64,000 nt of DNA from Bacteroidota bacterium (GCA_024643795.1 JAHEMF010000008.1:1-64000), one strand, 5' to 3'. Shown: positions 8,629 through 17,673, numbered from the stretch's first letter. The notes: a model not told the origin generated them from the letters alone. Numbers and translations: made by a program.

Positions 8629-9168
8629 ATGCGTACAATAAAGATCATATTTATACTGTTATGCCTTTCGGCGATGAAGTCCCAGGCCCAACCACAAGCC
8701 AACCCTGTGGGTTGTGAAGAAGACATCATTGTATCGAACTTGAAAGGGTATTACAGTCAGGTGATAGGAGTCAGTTCAGAATATATCATGAACACCGATC
8801 TGTATGTAGCTGTCGAGAACTTGTTGGGCACACCTTACAAATATGCTGGCACAACAGCAAAAGGTATCGATTGTTCGGCATTTGTTAAAAGGGTATACGA
8901 GAAAGCATACTGCCTGTTACTCTCAGGAAATTCATATTCACTGTATAAGGAATCAAAGCCTGTAAACAAAAATAACCTTCATGAAGGTGACCTGGTTTTT
9001 TTCAAGACTAACCGCAATAAAACCATTTCGCATGTTGGTGTTTACCTGGGCAATGATAAATTTGCGCATGCCAGCAGGTCAAATGGAGTTATCATCAGCG
9101 ACCTGCAAAGTCCATACTACAATAAGTCGTTTGTAAGAGGTGGCAGGCTCGACATCAACGTTGACTGA
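8629..9168 (+). CDS. NlpC/P60 family (C40) cell-wall peptidase
   Basis: A secreted peptidase of 179 residues from the chosen start; an upstream ATG at 8596 would add 11 residues but overlaps a -7 box. A signal peptide (MRTIKIIFILLCLSAMKSQAQ) is followed by the NlpC/P60 domain: the catalytic cysteine in GIDCSAFVKRVY, the first histidine in ISHVGVYLGN, and a polar third residue in the FAHAS segment. Such enzymes cleave D-Glu-mDAP peptide links in peptidoglycan stems in the periplasm. The gene lies three bases before the phosphoribosyltransferase gene. Confidence 0.87.
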   Translation: MRTIKIIFILLCLSAMKSQAQPQANPVGCEEDIIVSNLKGYYSQVIGVSSEYIMNTDLYVAVENLLGTPYKYAGTTAKGIDCSAFVKRVYEKAYCLLLSGNSYSLYKESKPVNKNNLHEGDLVFFKTNRNKTISHVGVYLGNDKFAHASRSNGVIISDLQSPYYNKSFVRGGRLDINVD

Positions 9169-9171
9169 ACA

Positions 9172-9675
9172 ATGGAGAAAGGAAGTAACCTGATACTTAA
9201 TGCGCATCAGATCTCACAACGGATCAACAGGATAGCCTATCAGATCTATGAAGACAATTTTAACGAAAAAGAGATCATCATCATTGGTATCAGGTCCAAC
9301 GGCTATGTATTGGCACAAAAGATCGCCGAGTCGCTGGGGAAGATTTGTAAGATAAAGATCACGCTGGCTGAACTTATCATCGATAAAACTAATCACATGA
9401 AAGAAGAAGCCAGCATATCCATTGACACCGCTGATGTGAAAGGTAAGTCTGTTGTCTTGATAGATGATGTCCTTAATTCAGGGAAAACACTTATCTATTC
9501 CATGAAGACCCTACTAGATATTGATATTAAAAAGCTGCGTACTGCACTCATGGTCGACCGTGACCACAAAAGATATCCGGTTAATGCCAACTTTGTAGGA
9601 ATGACCCTATCCACTACTATGCAGGAACATGTAACTGTGGAATTCGGTAAACAAGCCAGAGTGTATCTTAGCTGA
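9172..9675 (+). CDS. Phosphoribosyltransferase (PRTase type I)
   Basis: A 167-residue type I PRTase. The PRPP-binding loop is VVLIDDVLNSGKTLIYSM (about 98-115), two acidic residues followed by DVLNSGKT as in PyrR and hypoxanthine PRTases. An earlier strand, IIIIGIRSNGYVLAQKI, forms the pyrophosphate loop region. Together with AELIIDKTNH it most resembles PyrR-like or hypoxanthine-type enzymes. A second, clearer PyrR is encoded at 19799, so this copy may have a separate salvage role. The substrate base is not identifiable. Confidence 0.75.
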   Translation: MEKGSNLILNAHQISQRINRIAYQIYEDNFNEKEIIIIGIRSNGYVLAQKIAESLGKICKIKITLAELIIDKTNHMKEEASISIDTADVKGKSVVLIDDVLNSGKTLIYSMKTLLDIDIKKLRTALMVDRDHKRYPVNANFVGMTLSTTMQEHVTVEFGKQARVYLS

Positions 9676-9685
9676 TCACAGACAA

Positions 9686-10189
9686 CTAGGAAATTATCTT
9701 TTCTGCCAGTCCTGCAATATTCAGACTCTCCCCTTTTACAATATGTTTAGCTTTCAGGTAAACAGGCTCACGTGTTTCAAGAGTTTCTATAATGTATTCC
9801 ATAAGCGCCGCATCTGTTTTACCGCTTATAAGCGGACGATCAGCTTTTGATCGGGCAAGCCGATAGTATATAGAACCGGGATGCATCTCAAGATAAACCG
9901 TAACTCCATTGGCATTCATAAAATCCATATTCTGGAAAAAGCAAGGTGTACCACCTCCTGTAGCTATTACCGCATTATTGGTTGATGCAACAACCTTTTT
10001 GAGAGTTGCATGCTCAATTTCACGGAAAGCATTCTCACCACGGGCATTAAAAAGTTCATGTATTGTGGTGTTAGTCTCTAACTCCATAATGCTATCAAGA
10101 TCTATGAATTGCATTTTCAACTTTGTGGCAAGTTTTTTACCTGCCGTTGATTTACCAGACCCCATGAATCCGATCAAAAAAATATTCAT
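9686..10189 (-). CDS. aroK: Shikimate kinase
   Basis: A 167-residue P-loop kinase that phosphorylates shikimate at the 3-OH in aromatic amino-acid synthesis. The Walker A is GFMGSGKST (about 7-15). The shikimate-binding residues are seen in FIDLDSIMELE, in the ENAFREIE segment (Arg) and in the GGGTP loop. The lid arginines are in YRLARSKADRPL. It is the last gene of a minus-strand operon ruvX-def-aroK, 14 bases after def. It converges with the phosphoribosyltransferase gene. Confidence 0.92.
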   Translation of the reverse strand: MNIFLIGFMGSGKSTAGKKLATKLKMQFIDLDSIMELETNTTIHELFNARGENAFREIEHATLKKVVASTNNAVIATGGGTPCFFQNMDFMNANGVTVYLEMHPGSIYYRLARSKADRPLISGKTDAALMEYIIETLETREPVYLKAKHIVKGESLNIAGLAEKIIS

Positions 10190-10203
10190 GACCCGGTCAT
10201 CTT

Positions 10204-10764
10204 TTATCGTAGGTTCGGAAACTTCATGCGGTAATCCACATCCACCTTACCCCTTGAAATGTCATTAAGCTTTCCTTTCAACAACTGCCTTTTAAGTGCA
10301 CTCAAACGATCGGTGAATAAAACCCCTTCAAGGTGGTCATACTCATGCTGTATAACGCGTGCTGCAAGCCCTGTGAAAGTTTCTTGTATTTCATTGAATT
10401 CCTGATCCAGATAATTCATCACTACTACCGGATTACGAGATACATCCTCTCTTATACCGGGGATGCTCAAACAACCTTCATTGAAGTTCCACTTTTCACC
10501 TGTTTCTTCAACTATCTTTGGGTTGATAAAAACCTTCTTAAAACCATCCAATGAAGGTTCTTCATCTTTGAATGGTGTAGCATCAATGACAAACAACCTG
10601 ATAGGCTTACTGATCTGTGGTGCTGCCAATCCAACTCCTGCACTTTCGTACATTGTTTCAAACATGTCTGCTATCAACTGTTTTAATCCTGGATGATCAG
10701 GTTGTATTTCGGCAGCTCTTTTTTTAAGCACCGCACTACCGTATGCGGCTATTGGATAAATCAT
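10204..10764 (-). CDS. def: Peptide deformylase
   Basis: A 186-residue metalloenzyme that removes the N-formyl group from nascent proteins. All three family motifs are present: GVGLAAPQ (motif 1, about 43-50), EGCLSIPG (motif 2, metal ligand C98) and QHEYDHLEG (motif 3, ligands H140 and H144 with catalytic E141). It overlaps the ruvX 3' end by four bases, so translation is coupled. Confidence 0.95.
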   Translation of the reverse strand: MIYPIAAYGSAVLKKRAAEIQPDHPGLKQLIADMFETMYESAGVGLAAPQISKPIRLFVIDATPFKDEEPSLDGFKKVFINPKIVEETGEKWNFNEGCLSIPGIREDVSRNPVVVMNYLDQEFNEIQETFTGLAARVIQHEYDHLEGVLFTDRLSALKRQLLKGKLNDISRGKVDVDYRMKFPNLR

Positions 10765-11192
10765 GTGTTTTTACTCTTTATATCGTTAGCTTCTATCCAC
10801 GACTGTAAAATTATTACGGCCGATGTAGTATCAACCAACTCTTTATTCATTCTTTCAGTTTTTTTTACCCCACTCTCCCTGATGGCCACTTTAGCCATGC
10901 CGGAAGTAAACCGTTCATCAACTCTTACCACAGGTATCTGCTTATAACGCTTTTCAAGGCTTTGCACGAACTGTTCAACATATTTAGTTGAATGGGTTGG
11001 CCCTGCATCCATTCTCCTGGGCTCTCCAACTACAAACAGATCCACACTGTTTTCTTTCAGATAGCCATCCAGAAACTGCATCAACTTATGAGTTGCCTCA
11101 GTTCGTAAAGGAAATGCGATCAGCTTTCCCTCATCAGTCACGGCCATACCGGTCCGCTTTGTGCCATAATCAAAAGCCAGTACCCTTCCCAT
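10761..11192 (-). CDS. ruvX: Putative pre-16S rRNA nuclease / Holliday junction resolvase YqgF
   Basis: A protein of about 143 residues with the RNase H-like fold of YqgF/RuvX. Motifs are LAFDYGTKRTGMAVTDE with the first catalytic aspartate, FVVGEPRRMDAGPTHST, and VVRVDERFTS. The family matures 16S rRNA ends, and a resolvase role has also been proposed. The longer frame from 11204 would start with TTG inside the -7 box, so I use the ATG at 11192. It is the first gene of the operon with def and aroK. Confidence 0.9.
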   Translation of the reverse strand: MGRVLAFDYGTKRTGMAVTDEGKLIAFPLRTEATHKLMQFLDGYLKENSVDLFVVGEPRRMDAGPTHSTKYVEQFVQSLEKRYKQIPVVRVDERFTSGMAKVAIRESGVKKTERMNKELVDTTSAVIILQSWIEANDIKSKNT

Positions 11193-11201
11193 TTCAGCCT
11201 G

Positions 11202-11209
11202 CAAATTTA
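11202..11209 (-). promoter_or_regulatory. -7 box of ruvX-def-aroK
   Basis: TAAATTTG on the minus strand ends nine bases before the ruvX ATG. No TTG at the usual -33 distance is evident. Confidence 0.5.
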
Positions 11210-11262
11210 CGAATATTAGCCCGGTCGTAAAGATGCCAATGGGTCGTTATGGCCTTAAATTG

Positions 11263-11270
11263 TACTTTTG
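11263..11270 (+). promoter_or_regulatory. -7 box of dapD
   Basis: TACTTTTG ends 16 bases before the dapD ATG. It faces away from the ruvX promoter, so the 95-base gap is a divergent promoter region. Confidence 0.5.
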
Positions 11271-11286
11271 AGCTAAATTTTTAGAT

Positions 11287-12096
11287 ATGCTGAAGGACAT
11301 TATTGAAGCAGCTTGGGATAACAGGACATTGCTAGAGAATAAAGAGACCCAAAATGCTGTTAAAGAGGTGGTGAAAAACCTGGATGCAGGAACAATAAGG
11401 GTGGCAGAACCCGGGAGCAACGGCTGGGTAGTTAATGATTGGGTAAAGAAAGCAGTGATCATGTTTTTCCCCCTTTCGGGGATGAAGACCATAGAGGTTG
11501 GACCCTTTGAATTTCATGATAAGATAGCTTTAAAAAAAGGTTATGAGAAACTGGGAGTAAGAGTGGTCCCTCATGCTATTGCCCGCTATGGTAGCTTTCT
11601 GGCACCGGGAGTGATAATGATGCCTTCGTATGTGAACATAGGTGCATATGTTGATTCAGGAACCATGGTTGATACTTGGGCAACAGTTGGTTCATGTGCC
11701 CAGATTGGAAAGAATGTACATCTCAGCGGTGGGGTAGGCATTGGAGGTGTCCTGGAACCTGTTCAGGCAGCTCCGGTTATCATTGAAGACAATAGCTTCA
11801 TCGGTTCACGATGCATTGTGGTAGAAGGTGTTCGTGTTGAAAAAGAAGCAGTTTTAGGAGCCAATGTGGTGCTTACCATGTCTACACGGATCATTGATGT
11901 TACCGGTGATCAACCTGTTGAATATAAAGGCCGCGTGCCAGCACGTTCTGTTGTGATACCCGGTACCATAGAGAAAAAATTCAAGGCAGGTACATACGGC
12001 GTTCCCTGTGCACTTATCATAGGCACACGCAAAGAATCAACCGATAAAAAAACATCGCTCAATGATGCACTGCGCGATCATAATGTAGCCGTATAA
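11287..12096 (+). CDS. dapD: Tetrahydrodipicolinate N-succinyltransferase
   Basis: A 269-residue left-handed beta-helix acyltransferase that succinylates tetrahydrodipicolinate on the way to diaminopimelate and lysine. The hexapeptide-repeat region runs from about residue 95 to 210 (MPSYVNIGAYVDSGTMVDTW, GVGIGGVLEPVQAAPVIIED, GSRCIVVEGVRVEKEAVLGA), which is diagnostic of DapD. The N-terminal helical part contains the DWVKKAVIMFFPLSGM segment. With dapF at 57432 it indicates the succinylase variant of the pathway. It heads a tight plus-strand cluster. Confidence 0.95.
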   Translation: MLKDIIEAAWDNRTLLENKETQNAVKEVVKNLDAGTIRVAEPGSNGWVVNDWVKKAVIMFFPLSGMKTIEVGPFEFHDKIALKKGYEKLGVRVVPHAIARYGSFLAPGVIMMPSYVNIGAYVDSGTMVDTWATVGSCAQIGKNVHLSGGVGIGGVLEPVQAAPVIIEDNSFIGSRCIVVEGVRVEKEAVLGANVVLTMSTRIIDVTGDQPVEYKGRVPARSVVIPGTIEKKFKAGTYGVPCALIIGTRKESTDKKTSLNDALRDHNVAV

Positions 12097-12099
12097 CAA

Positions 12100-13086
12100 G
12101 TGAGCCGATCATTTCTGATCATACAAACAGCCTTTTTAGGTGATGCAGTACTTGCAACTGCTCTTGCAGAATCTTTGCATAACTCTAATAACAATCATCA
12201 GATCAGTATTCTGGTGAGAAAAGGAAATGAAAACCTGTTTGACGCACATCCCTTCATCAAAGAGGTTCTTGTGTGGGATAAAACTCAAAACAAAACAAGT
12301 AACCTTTTTAAAACGTTAGCCAAAGTACGAGTGAAGAAGTTTGATACAGTTCTCAACCTGCAACGCTTCTTTTCAACCGGACTTATCACAACCTTGTCGG
12401 GTGCAGCATCAAAGATTGGATTTAACAAGAACCCATTCAGCATGTTCTTCACCAAAAGTGTGAAACATGAGATCGGAACGGGAATCCATGAAACCGAACG
12501 CAATTTTCAACTCATTGCCGGCATTCCTGGTGTTGTGTATGCAAGACCCCGCCTTTACCCTTCCGAAAAGAGTGTATTGGCAGCCAGATCAATTACCCAA
12601 GACAATAAATATGTGGTAATGACTCCAGCTTCCGTATGGCAGACCAAACAACTCCCGTTCAACAAGTGGGTTGAGCTTGGTAAACTATGTGCATCAAAAT
12701 ATAAAGTGGTATTGGCAGGAGCTCCGACTGATAGTGATCTCTGTAAAAGAATTGCAGATGAAATAGGAAAAGAACATTGTATCATTTCTGCCGGATCACT
12801 GAATCTCTCCGGATCGGCGGCACTCATGAAAAATGCAGTGATGAATTATGTGAACGATTCAGGTCCATTACATATAGCCTCTGCCGTTAATTCCCCAGTG
12901 AAAGCTTTTTTCTGTAGTACCATTCCTGCATTTGGTTTTGGACCGCTTTCTGATGATGCACAAATCATTGAATCACAAGAGCTGCTCAGTTGCAGACCTT
13001 GCGGCTTACATGGTAAAAAAGAATGCCCGATCAACCATTTCAATTGTGGTAACACTATAACGATTGACAATAATCTGGTACCATGA
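12100..13086 (+). CDS. Glycosyltransferase family 9 (heptosyltransferase-like)
   Basis: A 328-residue GT-B glycosyltransferase related to the LPS heptosyltransferases WaaC/WaaF. The start is a GTG three bases after the dapD stop. The opening LIIQTAFLGDAVLATALAE is the GT9 N-terminal motif. The donor-binding domain includes VVMTPASVWQTKQLPFNKW and the signature YVNDSGPLHIASAVNSPVKAFF, and a C-terminal cysteine cluster follows (LLSCRPCGLHGKKECP). It probably adds a heptose or similar sugar to LPS core at the inner face of the membrane; the sugar is not determinable. It overlaps tsaC by four bases. Confidence 0.85.
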   Translation: MSRSFLIIQTAFLGDAVLATALAESLHNSNNNHQISILVRKGNENLFDAHPFIKEVLVWDKTQNKTSNLFKTLAKVRVKKFDTVLNLQRFFSTGLITTLSGAASKIGFNKNPFSMFFTKSVKHEIGTGIHETERNFQLIAGIPGVVYARPRLYPSEKSVLAARSITQDNKYVVMTPASVWQTKQLPFNKWVELGKLCASKYKVVLAGAPTDSDLCKRIADEIGKEHCIISAGSLNLSGSAALMKNAVMNYVNDSGPLHIASAVNSPVKAFFCSTIPAFGFGPLSDDAQIIESQELLSCRPCGLHGKKECPINHFNCGNTITIDNNLVP

Positions 13087-13667
13087 GCCGCGGAAAGGAA
13101 AAGATAAACTCTGAAATTGAGAAATGCATTGAAGTGCTCAAACAAGGCGGCACTATACTCTACCCTACTGACACAATCTGGGGATTAGGTTGTGATGCCA
13201 CCAATGATGAAGCAGTAAAGAAGATCTTTGAGATCAAACAGCGGGAAACATCCAAATCACTGATAACCTTACTGGACAATGAGACCAAACTGGGTAAATA
13301 TGTGAAGAATGTTCCTGTAGCGGCATGGGACCTGATAGAGTTTTCTACCAAACCACTTACCATTGTATATCCGGGAGTGGTAAATCTATCTAAATTAGTG
13401 ATAGCAGAAGATGGCACTGCAGCCATACGTATAACGCGTGATGAGTTTTGCAAACAGCTGATATACAAATTCCAAAAACCTGTCGTAAGCACCAGTGCTA
13501 ATATAAGTGGAGACCCATCCCCGCAAGGGTTTCACGATATATCAGACAACGTTTTGAACGCGGTAGACTATATAGTAAATTTGCCGGGTGAAGGATCTGC
13601 CGCAGGCAAACCTTCCACAATTGTAAAACTGGGAATAGATGGCACTTTTGAATTTATAAGAAAGTGA
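13083..13667 (+). CDS. L-threonylcarbamoyladenylate synthase (Sua5/YciO/YrdC)
   Basis: A 194-residue YrdC-domain enzyme. It makes threonylcarbamoyl-AMP from threonine, bicarbonate and ATP for the t6A37 modification of tRNAs that read ANN codons. Motifs are GGTILYPTDTIWGLGCDA (about 21-38), the KxR-like KQRETSKSL, and the STSANISGDPSP loop. It is a single-domain TsaC form without the Sua5 C-terminal domain. It is coupled by four-base overlaps to the glycosyltransferase before it and the cca gene after it. Confidence 0.9.
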   Translation: MSRGKEKINSEIEKCIEVLKQGGTILYPTDTIWGLGCDATNDEAVKKIFEIKQRETSKSLITLLDNETKLGKYVKNVPVAAWDLIEFSTKPLTIVYPGVVNLSKLVIAEDGTAAIRITRDEFCKQLIYKFQKPVVSTSANISGDPSPQGFHDISDNVLNAVDYIVNLPGEGSAAGKPSTIVKLGIDGTFEFIRK

Positions 13668-15115
13668 ATGAGTTGCCGGAACAAGAGAACGATCATCAAA
13701 TAATGTTCAACGAGGAATTAAGTCAGGATTTTCTACAAACCATCACAAGTGTGTGTGATAAAGAGAACGTGCAATGTTTTCTCATAGGCGGTTATGTCAG
13801 AGATCTTATGCTTAAAAATCCATGTAAGGATATTGATGTAGTTGTGCTGGGGTCGGGGCCCGATATTGCCCGCAAGGTCGCTTCCGGATTAGGTAAGGAT
13901 ATTCATGTTTCTATCTTTAAGAATTTCGGTACAGCTATGTTCAAATACAAAGGCTGGGATATTGAATTTGTTGGGGCACGTAAAGAGTCATATGCCGAAA
14001 CATCGCGCAAGCCTCATGTAGAGCCAGGCACACTTGAAGATGACCAAAAACGAAGAGACTTTACCATAAATGCTTTGGCAATTTCACTTAACGCAAAAGA
14101 CCGGGGCGCACTCACCGACCCGTTTGGTGGAATACAAGACCTTAACAAGGGTATTTTACGCACACCGCTTGATCCGGAGATAACCTATTCTGATGATCCA
14201 TTACGCATGATGAGAGCCATAAGGTTTGCTTCCCAATTGAATTTCACAATCGAAGAGCAATCACTAAAAGCCATCCATAAAAATAAACAACGCATAAGTA
14301 TTGTTTCCATGGAACGTGTAAGCGATGAGCTTAACAAGATCATGATGACTGAAAAGCCGTCTGTTGGATTTAAACTTTTGTTCGACACCGGATTGCTGCA
14401 CATCATATTTCCACAACTGGTAGCACTGCATGGTGTGGAGTATGTTGGAAAGAAAGGTCATAAAGACAATTTTTATCACACACTCGAAGTACTTGACAAC
14501 ATCTGCAAAAACACCGATAATCTTTGGCTCCGGTGGGCAGCACTGTTACATGATATTGCCAAACCTGCTACTAAACGTTTTGAACCCGAAGTGGGATGGA
14601 CCTTTCACGGGCACGAGGATAAAGGTGCACGAATGGTACCAAAGATCTTCAATCATCTTAAATTACCACTTAATGAAAAGATGAAGTATGTTCAAAAACT
14701 TGTGCTGCTTCACTTACGCCCTATTGTACTTTCTCAATCACATGTCACCGATTCTGCAGTACGCAGATTGTTATTTGAAGCCGGTGATGATATTGATGAT
14801 CTAATGACATTATGTGAAGCAGATATCACTTCTAAAAATGAATCGAAAGTAGCCAAATACCTTAAAAATTTTGAAGTGGTACGCCAAAAGCTGAAGGAAG
14901 TAGAAGAAAAAGATCATATGAGGAACTGGCAACCTCCCGTTACAGGGGAAATGATCATGCAGGCCTTTGACCTGAAACCGGGTCGGGAAGTAGGTATCAT
15001 AAAAAATGCGATCCGGGAAGCCATCCTGGATGGCGAAATAGGCAGCAATAAGGATGAAGCATGGCAATTCATGCTTAAAAAAGGTGCAGAACTTGGATTA
15101 AAACCCATTAACTAA
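13664..15115 (+). CDS. cca: CCA-adding tRNA nucleotidyltransferase with HD domain
   Basis: A 483-residue class II nucleotidyltransferase fused to an HD domain. It adds or repairs the 3' CCA of tRNAs. The catalytic head has GGYVRDLMLKNPCKDIDVVV (the G-G-R and DxD residues, about 42-61), followed by DDQKRRDFTINALA and the RMMRAIRFASQL motif. The HD phosphohydrolase motif is LLHDIAKP (about 294-301). The reading frame opens with GTG overlapping the tsaC stop. An in-frame ATG 39 bases later (13703) is the alternative start and would still keep the whole domain. Confidence 0.92.
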   Translation: MNELPEQENDHQIMFNEELSQDFLQTITSVCDKENVQCFLIGGYVRDLMLKNPCKDIDVVVLGSGPDIARKVASGLGKDIHVSIFKNFGTAMFKYKGWDIEFVGARKESYAETSRKPHVEPGTLEDDQKRRDFTINALAISLNAKDRGALTDPFGGIQDLNKGILRTPLDPEITYSDDPLRMMRAIRFASQLNFTIEEQSLKAIHKNKQRISIVSMERVSDELNKIMMTEKPSVGFKLLFDTGLLHIIFPQLVALHGVEYVGKKGHKDNFYHTLEVLDNICKNTDNLWLRWAALLHDIAKPATKRFEPEVGWTFHGHEDKGARMVPKIFNHLKLPLNEKMKYVQKLVLLHLRPIVLSQSHVTDSAVRRLLFEAGDDIDDLMTLCEADITSKNESKVAKYLKNFEVVRQKLKEVEEKDHMRNWQPPVTGEMIMQAFDLKPGREVGIIKNAIREAILDGEIGSNKDEAWQFMLKKGAELGLKPIN

Positions 15116-15158
15116 GAAAGTCACAGCCTCCCAACCCCGATAAATTCATCCTAATTTT

Positions 15159-15166
15159 TATTTTTG
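15159..15166 (+). promoter_or_regulatory. -7 box before the pRiA4b ORF-3-like gene
   Basis: TATTTTTG, 26 bases before the ATG at 15193. Confidence 0.45.
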
Positions 15167-15192
15167 TCACATATTAAACAGAATTACTGAAT

Positions 15193-15816
15193 ATGGTAGC
15201 ATACAGGTTTCGGATCACCTTTGAAGATCATGATGAGGTTTTTAGAGAAATTGAGATAAGGTCAAATCAAACTTTCGCCGATTTTCACTCCGCCATTCAG
15301 GCATCCATTAAATTTGATAATGTCAAAAGGGCATCTTATTTCATGAGTAATGACCTCTGGAAAAAAGGTGACGAAATAACGAACAGGCCATTATCTGAAA
15401 ATGATAATGCCGTGGCTTTAGCTGATGCACGACTCAGCGATTACATTCTTGATCCACACCAAAAAATATATCACACGTATGATGGTAGTTGGTTATTCTA
15501 TATTGAATTGATCAAGATAATTGCAGAGAATCCTGCAACATCATATCCTACATGTGTCAGAATTCAGGGCGATGCTCCAAAACAGTATGCAGTAATTGAA
15601 CCACCCAAAGGCACCCGCAGTGCTGATGAACTTTTGGAAGAAGATTTTTTACTGGATGGTGAGGAACCTACCGTGGAAGATGTGGAAGACAGTGGAAACT
15701 ATGAGTCAGAGGATGAAAGTGACGATACCGAAACTTATGGTGAGGCAGTTGACGAAGAAGAGTATGATAACATTGAAGATACTCCCGGCGAGAACTTTGA
15801 TGATGAGTCACGTTAG
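15193..15816 (+). CDS. Plasmid pRiA4b ORF-3-like protein with acidic tail
   Basis: A 207-residue protein. The first ~130 residues match the pRiA4b ORF-3-like fold, seen in plasmid and transposon passengers and also in ordinary chromosomal loci: YRFRITFEDHDEVFREIEI, FADFHSAIQASIKFDN, YFMSNDLWKKGDEI, and the later HTYDGSWLFYIELIK. The remaining ~65 residues are almost purely acidic (LEEDFLLDGEEP to DDESR). Function is unknown. It sits five bases before miaA with no transposase nearby, so here it looks like a resident housekeeping neighbour. Confidence 0.75.
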   Translation: MVAYRFRITFEDHDEVFREIEIRSNQTFADFHSAIQASIKFDNVKRASYFMSNDLWKKGDEITNRPLSENDNAVALADARLSDYILDPHQKIYHTYDGSWLFYIELIKIIAENPATSYPTCVRIQGDAPKQYAVIEPPKGTRSADELLEEDFLLDGEEPTVEDVEDSGNYESEDESDDTETYGEAVDEEEYDNIEDTPGENFDDESR

Positions 15817-15821
15817 GCATT

Positions 15822-16760
15822 ATGTCTGACCCGAAATTTCAAAAACCATTTCATAAACTTTTAGTGATATTAGCCGGTCCAACCGCATCCGGCAAAACTG
15901 AAGCAAGCATTCGCATTGCATCTGAATTTAATTGCCCGGTAATTTCAGCCGACAGCCGACAATTTTACCGTGAGATGTCTATTGGCACCGCCAAACCTAC
16001 CTCAGATGAAATGGGTGATGTGGAACACCACTTTATTAATTCCCACAGCATTGTTACCGACTATAACGCAGGTGCGTTTGCCAACGAGGCAAGAACACTT
16101 ATTGATCAGCTATTCAAAAAACACGATGTGGTTATTGTTACCGGTGGCTCAGGAATGTATATAGATGCACTCCTGTTTGGCATTGATGACCTTCCGGAAG
16201 CTGATAAAATGATCAGGTCAGAACTGAACAAACTTTACGAAGAACATGGAATTGAAGGTCTTCAGACAAGACTACAGAAGCTGGACCCGGAGTATTACGG
16301 AGTTGTTGACCTCGACAACCCGCGCCGACTCATGCGTGCACTGGAAGTGTGTATGACCACAGGCAGCACATACACTCAATTGAGAAAAAATCAACATCGC
16401 GAAAGCCCGTGGCCCTATTTGCTTACAGGCATAAATTTACCGCGTGAGGTTTTGTACGATCGCATCAATAAGAGAGTAATAAAAATGGTAGAAGATGGCC
16501 TGATAGAAGAAGTAACGGGGTTAGAAGAGCATCGTGATAAAAATGCAATGCAAACAGTAGGCTACAGGGAAGTGATAAGCTACCTTGACGGTAAATGTTC
16601 AAAAGAAGAGATGATAAGTCTTATACAACAAAACACCAGGAACTATGCTAAAAGACAGATCACATGGTTGCGACGGTATCCTGATCTGATATGGCTGGAA
16701 AAAGACATCGCAGCTAGTATCTCAAAAATGATCACTGAACTGATGTCCCCACTTTCCTGA
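15822..16760 (+). CDS. miaA: tRNA dimethylallyltransferase
   Basis: A 312-residue enzyme that prenylates A37 of tRNAs reading UNN codons. The P-loop is LAGPTASGKTEASI (G19-T26). The next motifs, ISADSRQFYREMSIGTAKPT and VIVTGGSGMYIDALLFGIDDLP, are MiaA signatures. DLDNPRRLMRALEV and the C-terminal RNYAKRQITWLRR complete the family. Its 3' end overlaps the 3' end of rnz on the opposite strand by 29 bases. Confidence 0.95.
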   Translation: MSDPKFQKPFHKLLVILAGPTASGKTEASIRIASEFNCPVISADSRQFYREMSIGTAKPTSDEMGDVEHHFINSHSIVTDYNAGAFANEARTLIDQLFKKHDVVIVTGGSGMYIDALLFGIDDLPEADKMIRSELNKLYEEHGIEGLQTRLQKLDPEYYGVVDLDNPRRLMRALEVCMTTGSTYTQLRKNQHRESPWPYLLTGINLPREVLYDRINKRVIKMVEDGLIEEVTGLEEHRDKNAMQTVGYREVISYLDGKCSKEEMISLIQQNTRNYAKRQITWLRRYPDLIWLEKDIAASISKMITELMSPLS

Positions 16761-17673
16761 CCGGAATCTCAAACATTCTTCCTTCCAAGGCAAGTTCGGT
16801 ATTTTCAAATTCAGCTTTGGCTTCATCCAGCAATGGTTCCAGCTCACGATAACGGGCCGAAAAATGACCTATGATAAGCTTTTTGGCATTTGCAAGCTTA
16901 GCGATCCTGGCTGCCTGAAGAGCAGTGGAATGGTATGTTGCTTTAGCCCTATCAACCAGATCGTGCATAAAAGTGGCTTCATGGTATACAAGGTCAACAT
17001 CTCTTATCTCCTCAACCAACATTTCTTCATAACGTGTATCTGATAAAAACGCATAGGTCCTTGCCTCAGGTGATTCAAGGGTAAGGTCTTCATTAGGTAC
17101 AACCTTACCGCTTGCGCTGATATAATCTTTGCCTTTTTTAATCTCAGAAAGTGCACTAACCGGTATCTGATTCTGATGCACCCTATCCATAAGGATCTTT
17201 CTCGGCATCCTTTTCTCCTGAAAGATAAATCCATTACACGGGATCCTATGGTACAAAACCACACTCCGTACTATCACATCTTCATCTTCATGAATGATAT
17301 CACCTGAATAATGACTTAATGGATGAAACACCAGGCTATAACGTAAAACAGTTTGTGACAATCTCAGTTGCATTTCTATGGTATCCATAAGCTCTGGGTG
17401 ACCAAATATATGCAGCTCGGTGGTACGACCCTGGAGGTGCATGGTAGAAAGCAATCCCATCAATCCCAGGTAGTGATCGCCATGCAGATGTGAAATAAAT
17501 ATGTGCGAGATCCTGTGATAACGTATGCGATACCGGATCAGTTGCATCTGAGTCCCCTCACCACAGTCGACCAAAAAGTAGCGGTCTCTGATGTTAAGTA
17601 TCTGAGCTGTGGGGTGCCTGTTAAAGGTTGGGGTGGCAGAGCTGCTGCCAAGGATAGTTATCTCAAACTTCAT
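16732..17673 (-). CDS. rnz: Ribonuclease Z (tRNA 3' endonuclease)
   Basis: A 313-residue metallo-beta-lactamase-fold RNase that cuts tRNA precursors after the discriminator base. Metal ligands are in FISHLHGDHYLG (H62, H64, D66, H67). Further motifs are VDCGEGTQMQL, AFLSDTRYEE, YHEATF and AKKLIIGHFSARY. Substrates of its neighbours miaA and cca are also tRNAs. It begins directly after the stop codon of the T9SS cargo gene, so it is probably transcribed from the STAS promoter. Confidence 0.95.
   Translation of the reverse strand: MKFEITILGSSSATPTFNRHPTAQILNIRDRYFLVDCGEGTQMQLIRYRIRYHRISHIFISHLHGDHYLGLMGLLSTMHLQGRTTELHIFGHPELMDTIEMQLRLSQTVLRYSLVFHPLSHYSGDIIHEDEDVIVRSVVLYHRIPCNGFIFQEKRMPRKILMDRVHQNQIPVSALSEIKKGKDYISASGKVVPNEDLTLESPEARTYAFLSDTRYEEMLVEEIRDVDLVYHEATFMHDLVDRAKATYHSTALQAARIAKLANAKKLIIGHFSARYRELEPLLDEAKAEFENTELALEGRMFEIPVRKVGTSVQ

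Noticed and set aside
15193-15816. Mobile element around the pRiA4b ORF-3-like gene
   Set aside because: No transposase, inverted repeats or target duplication are visible and gene spacing is operon-like.
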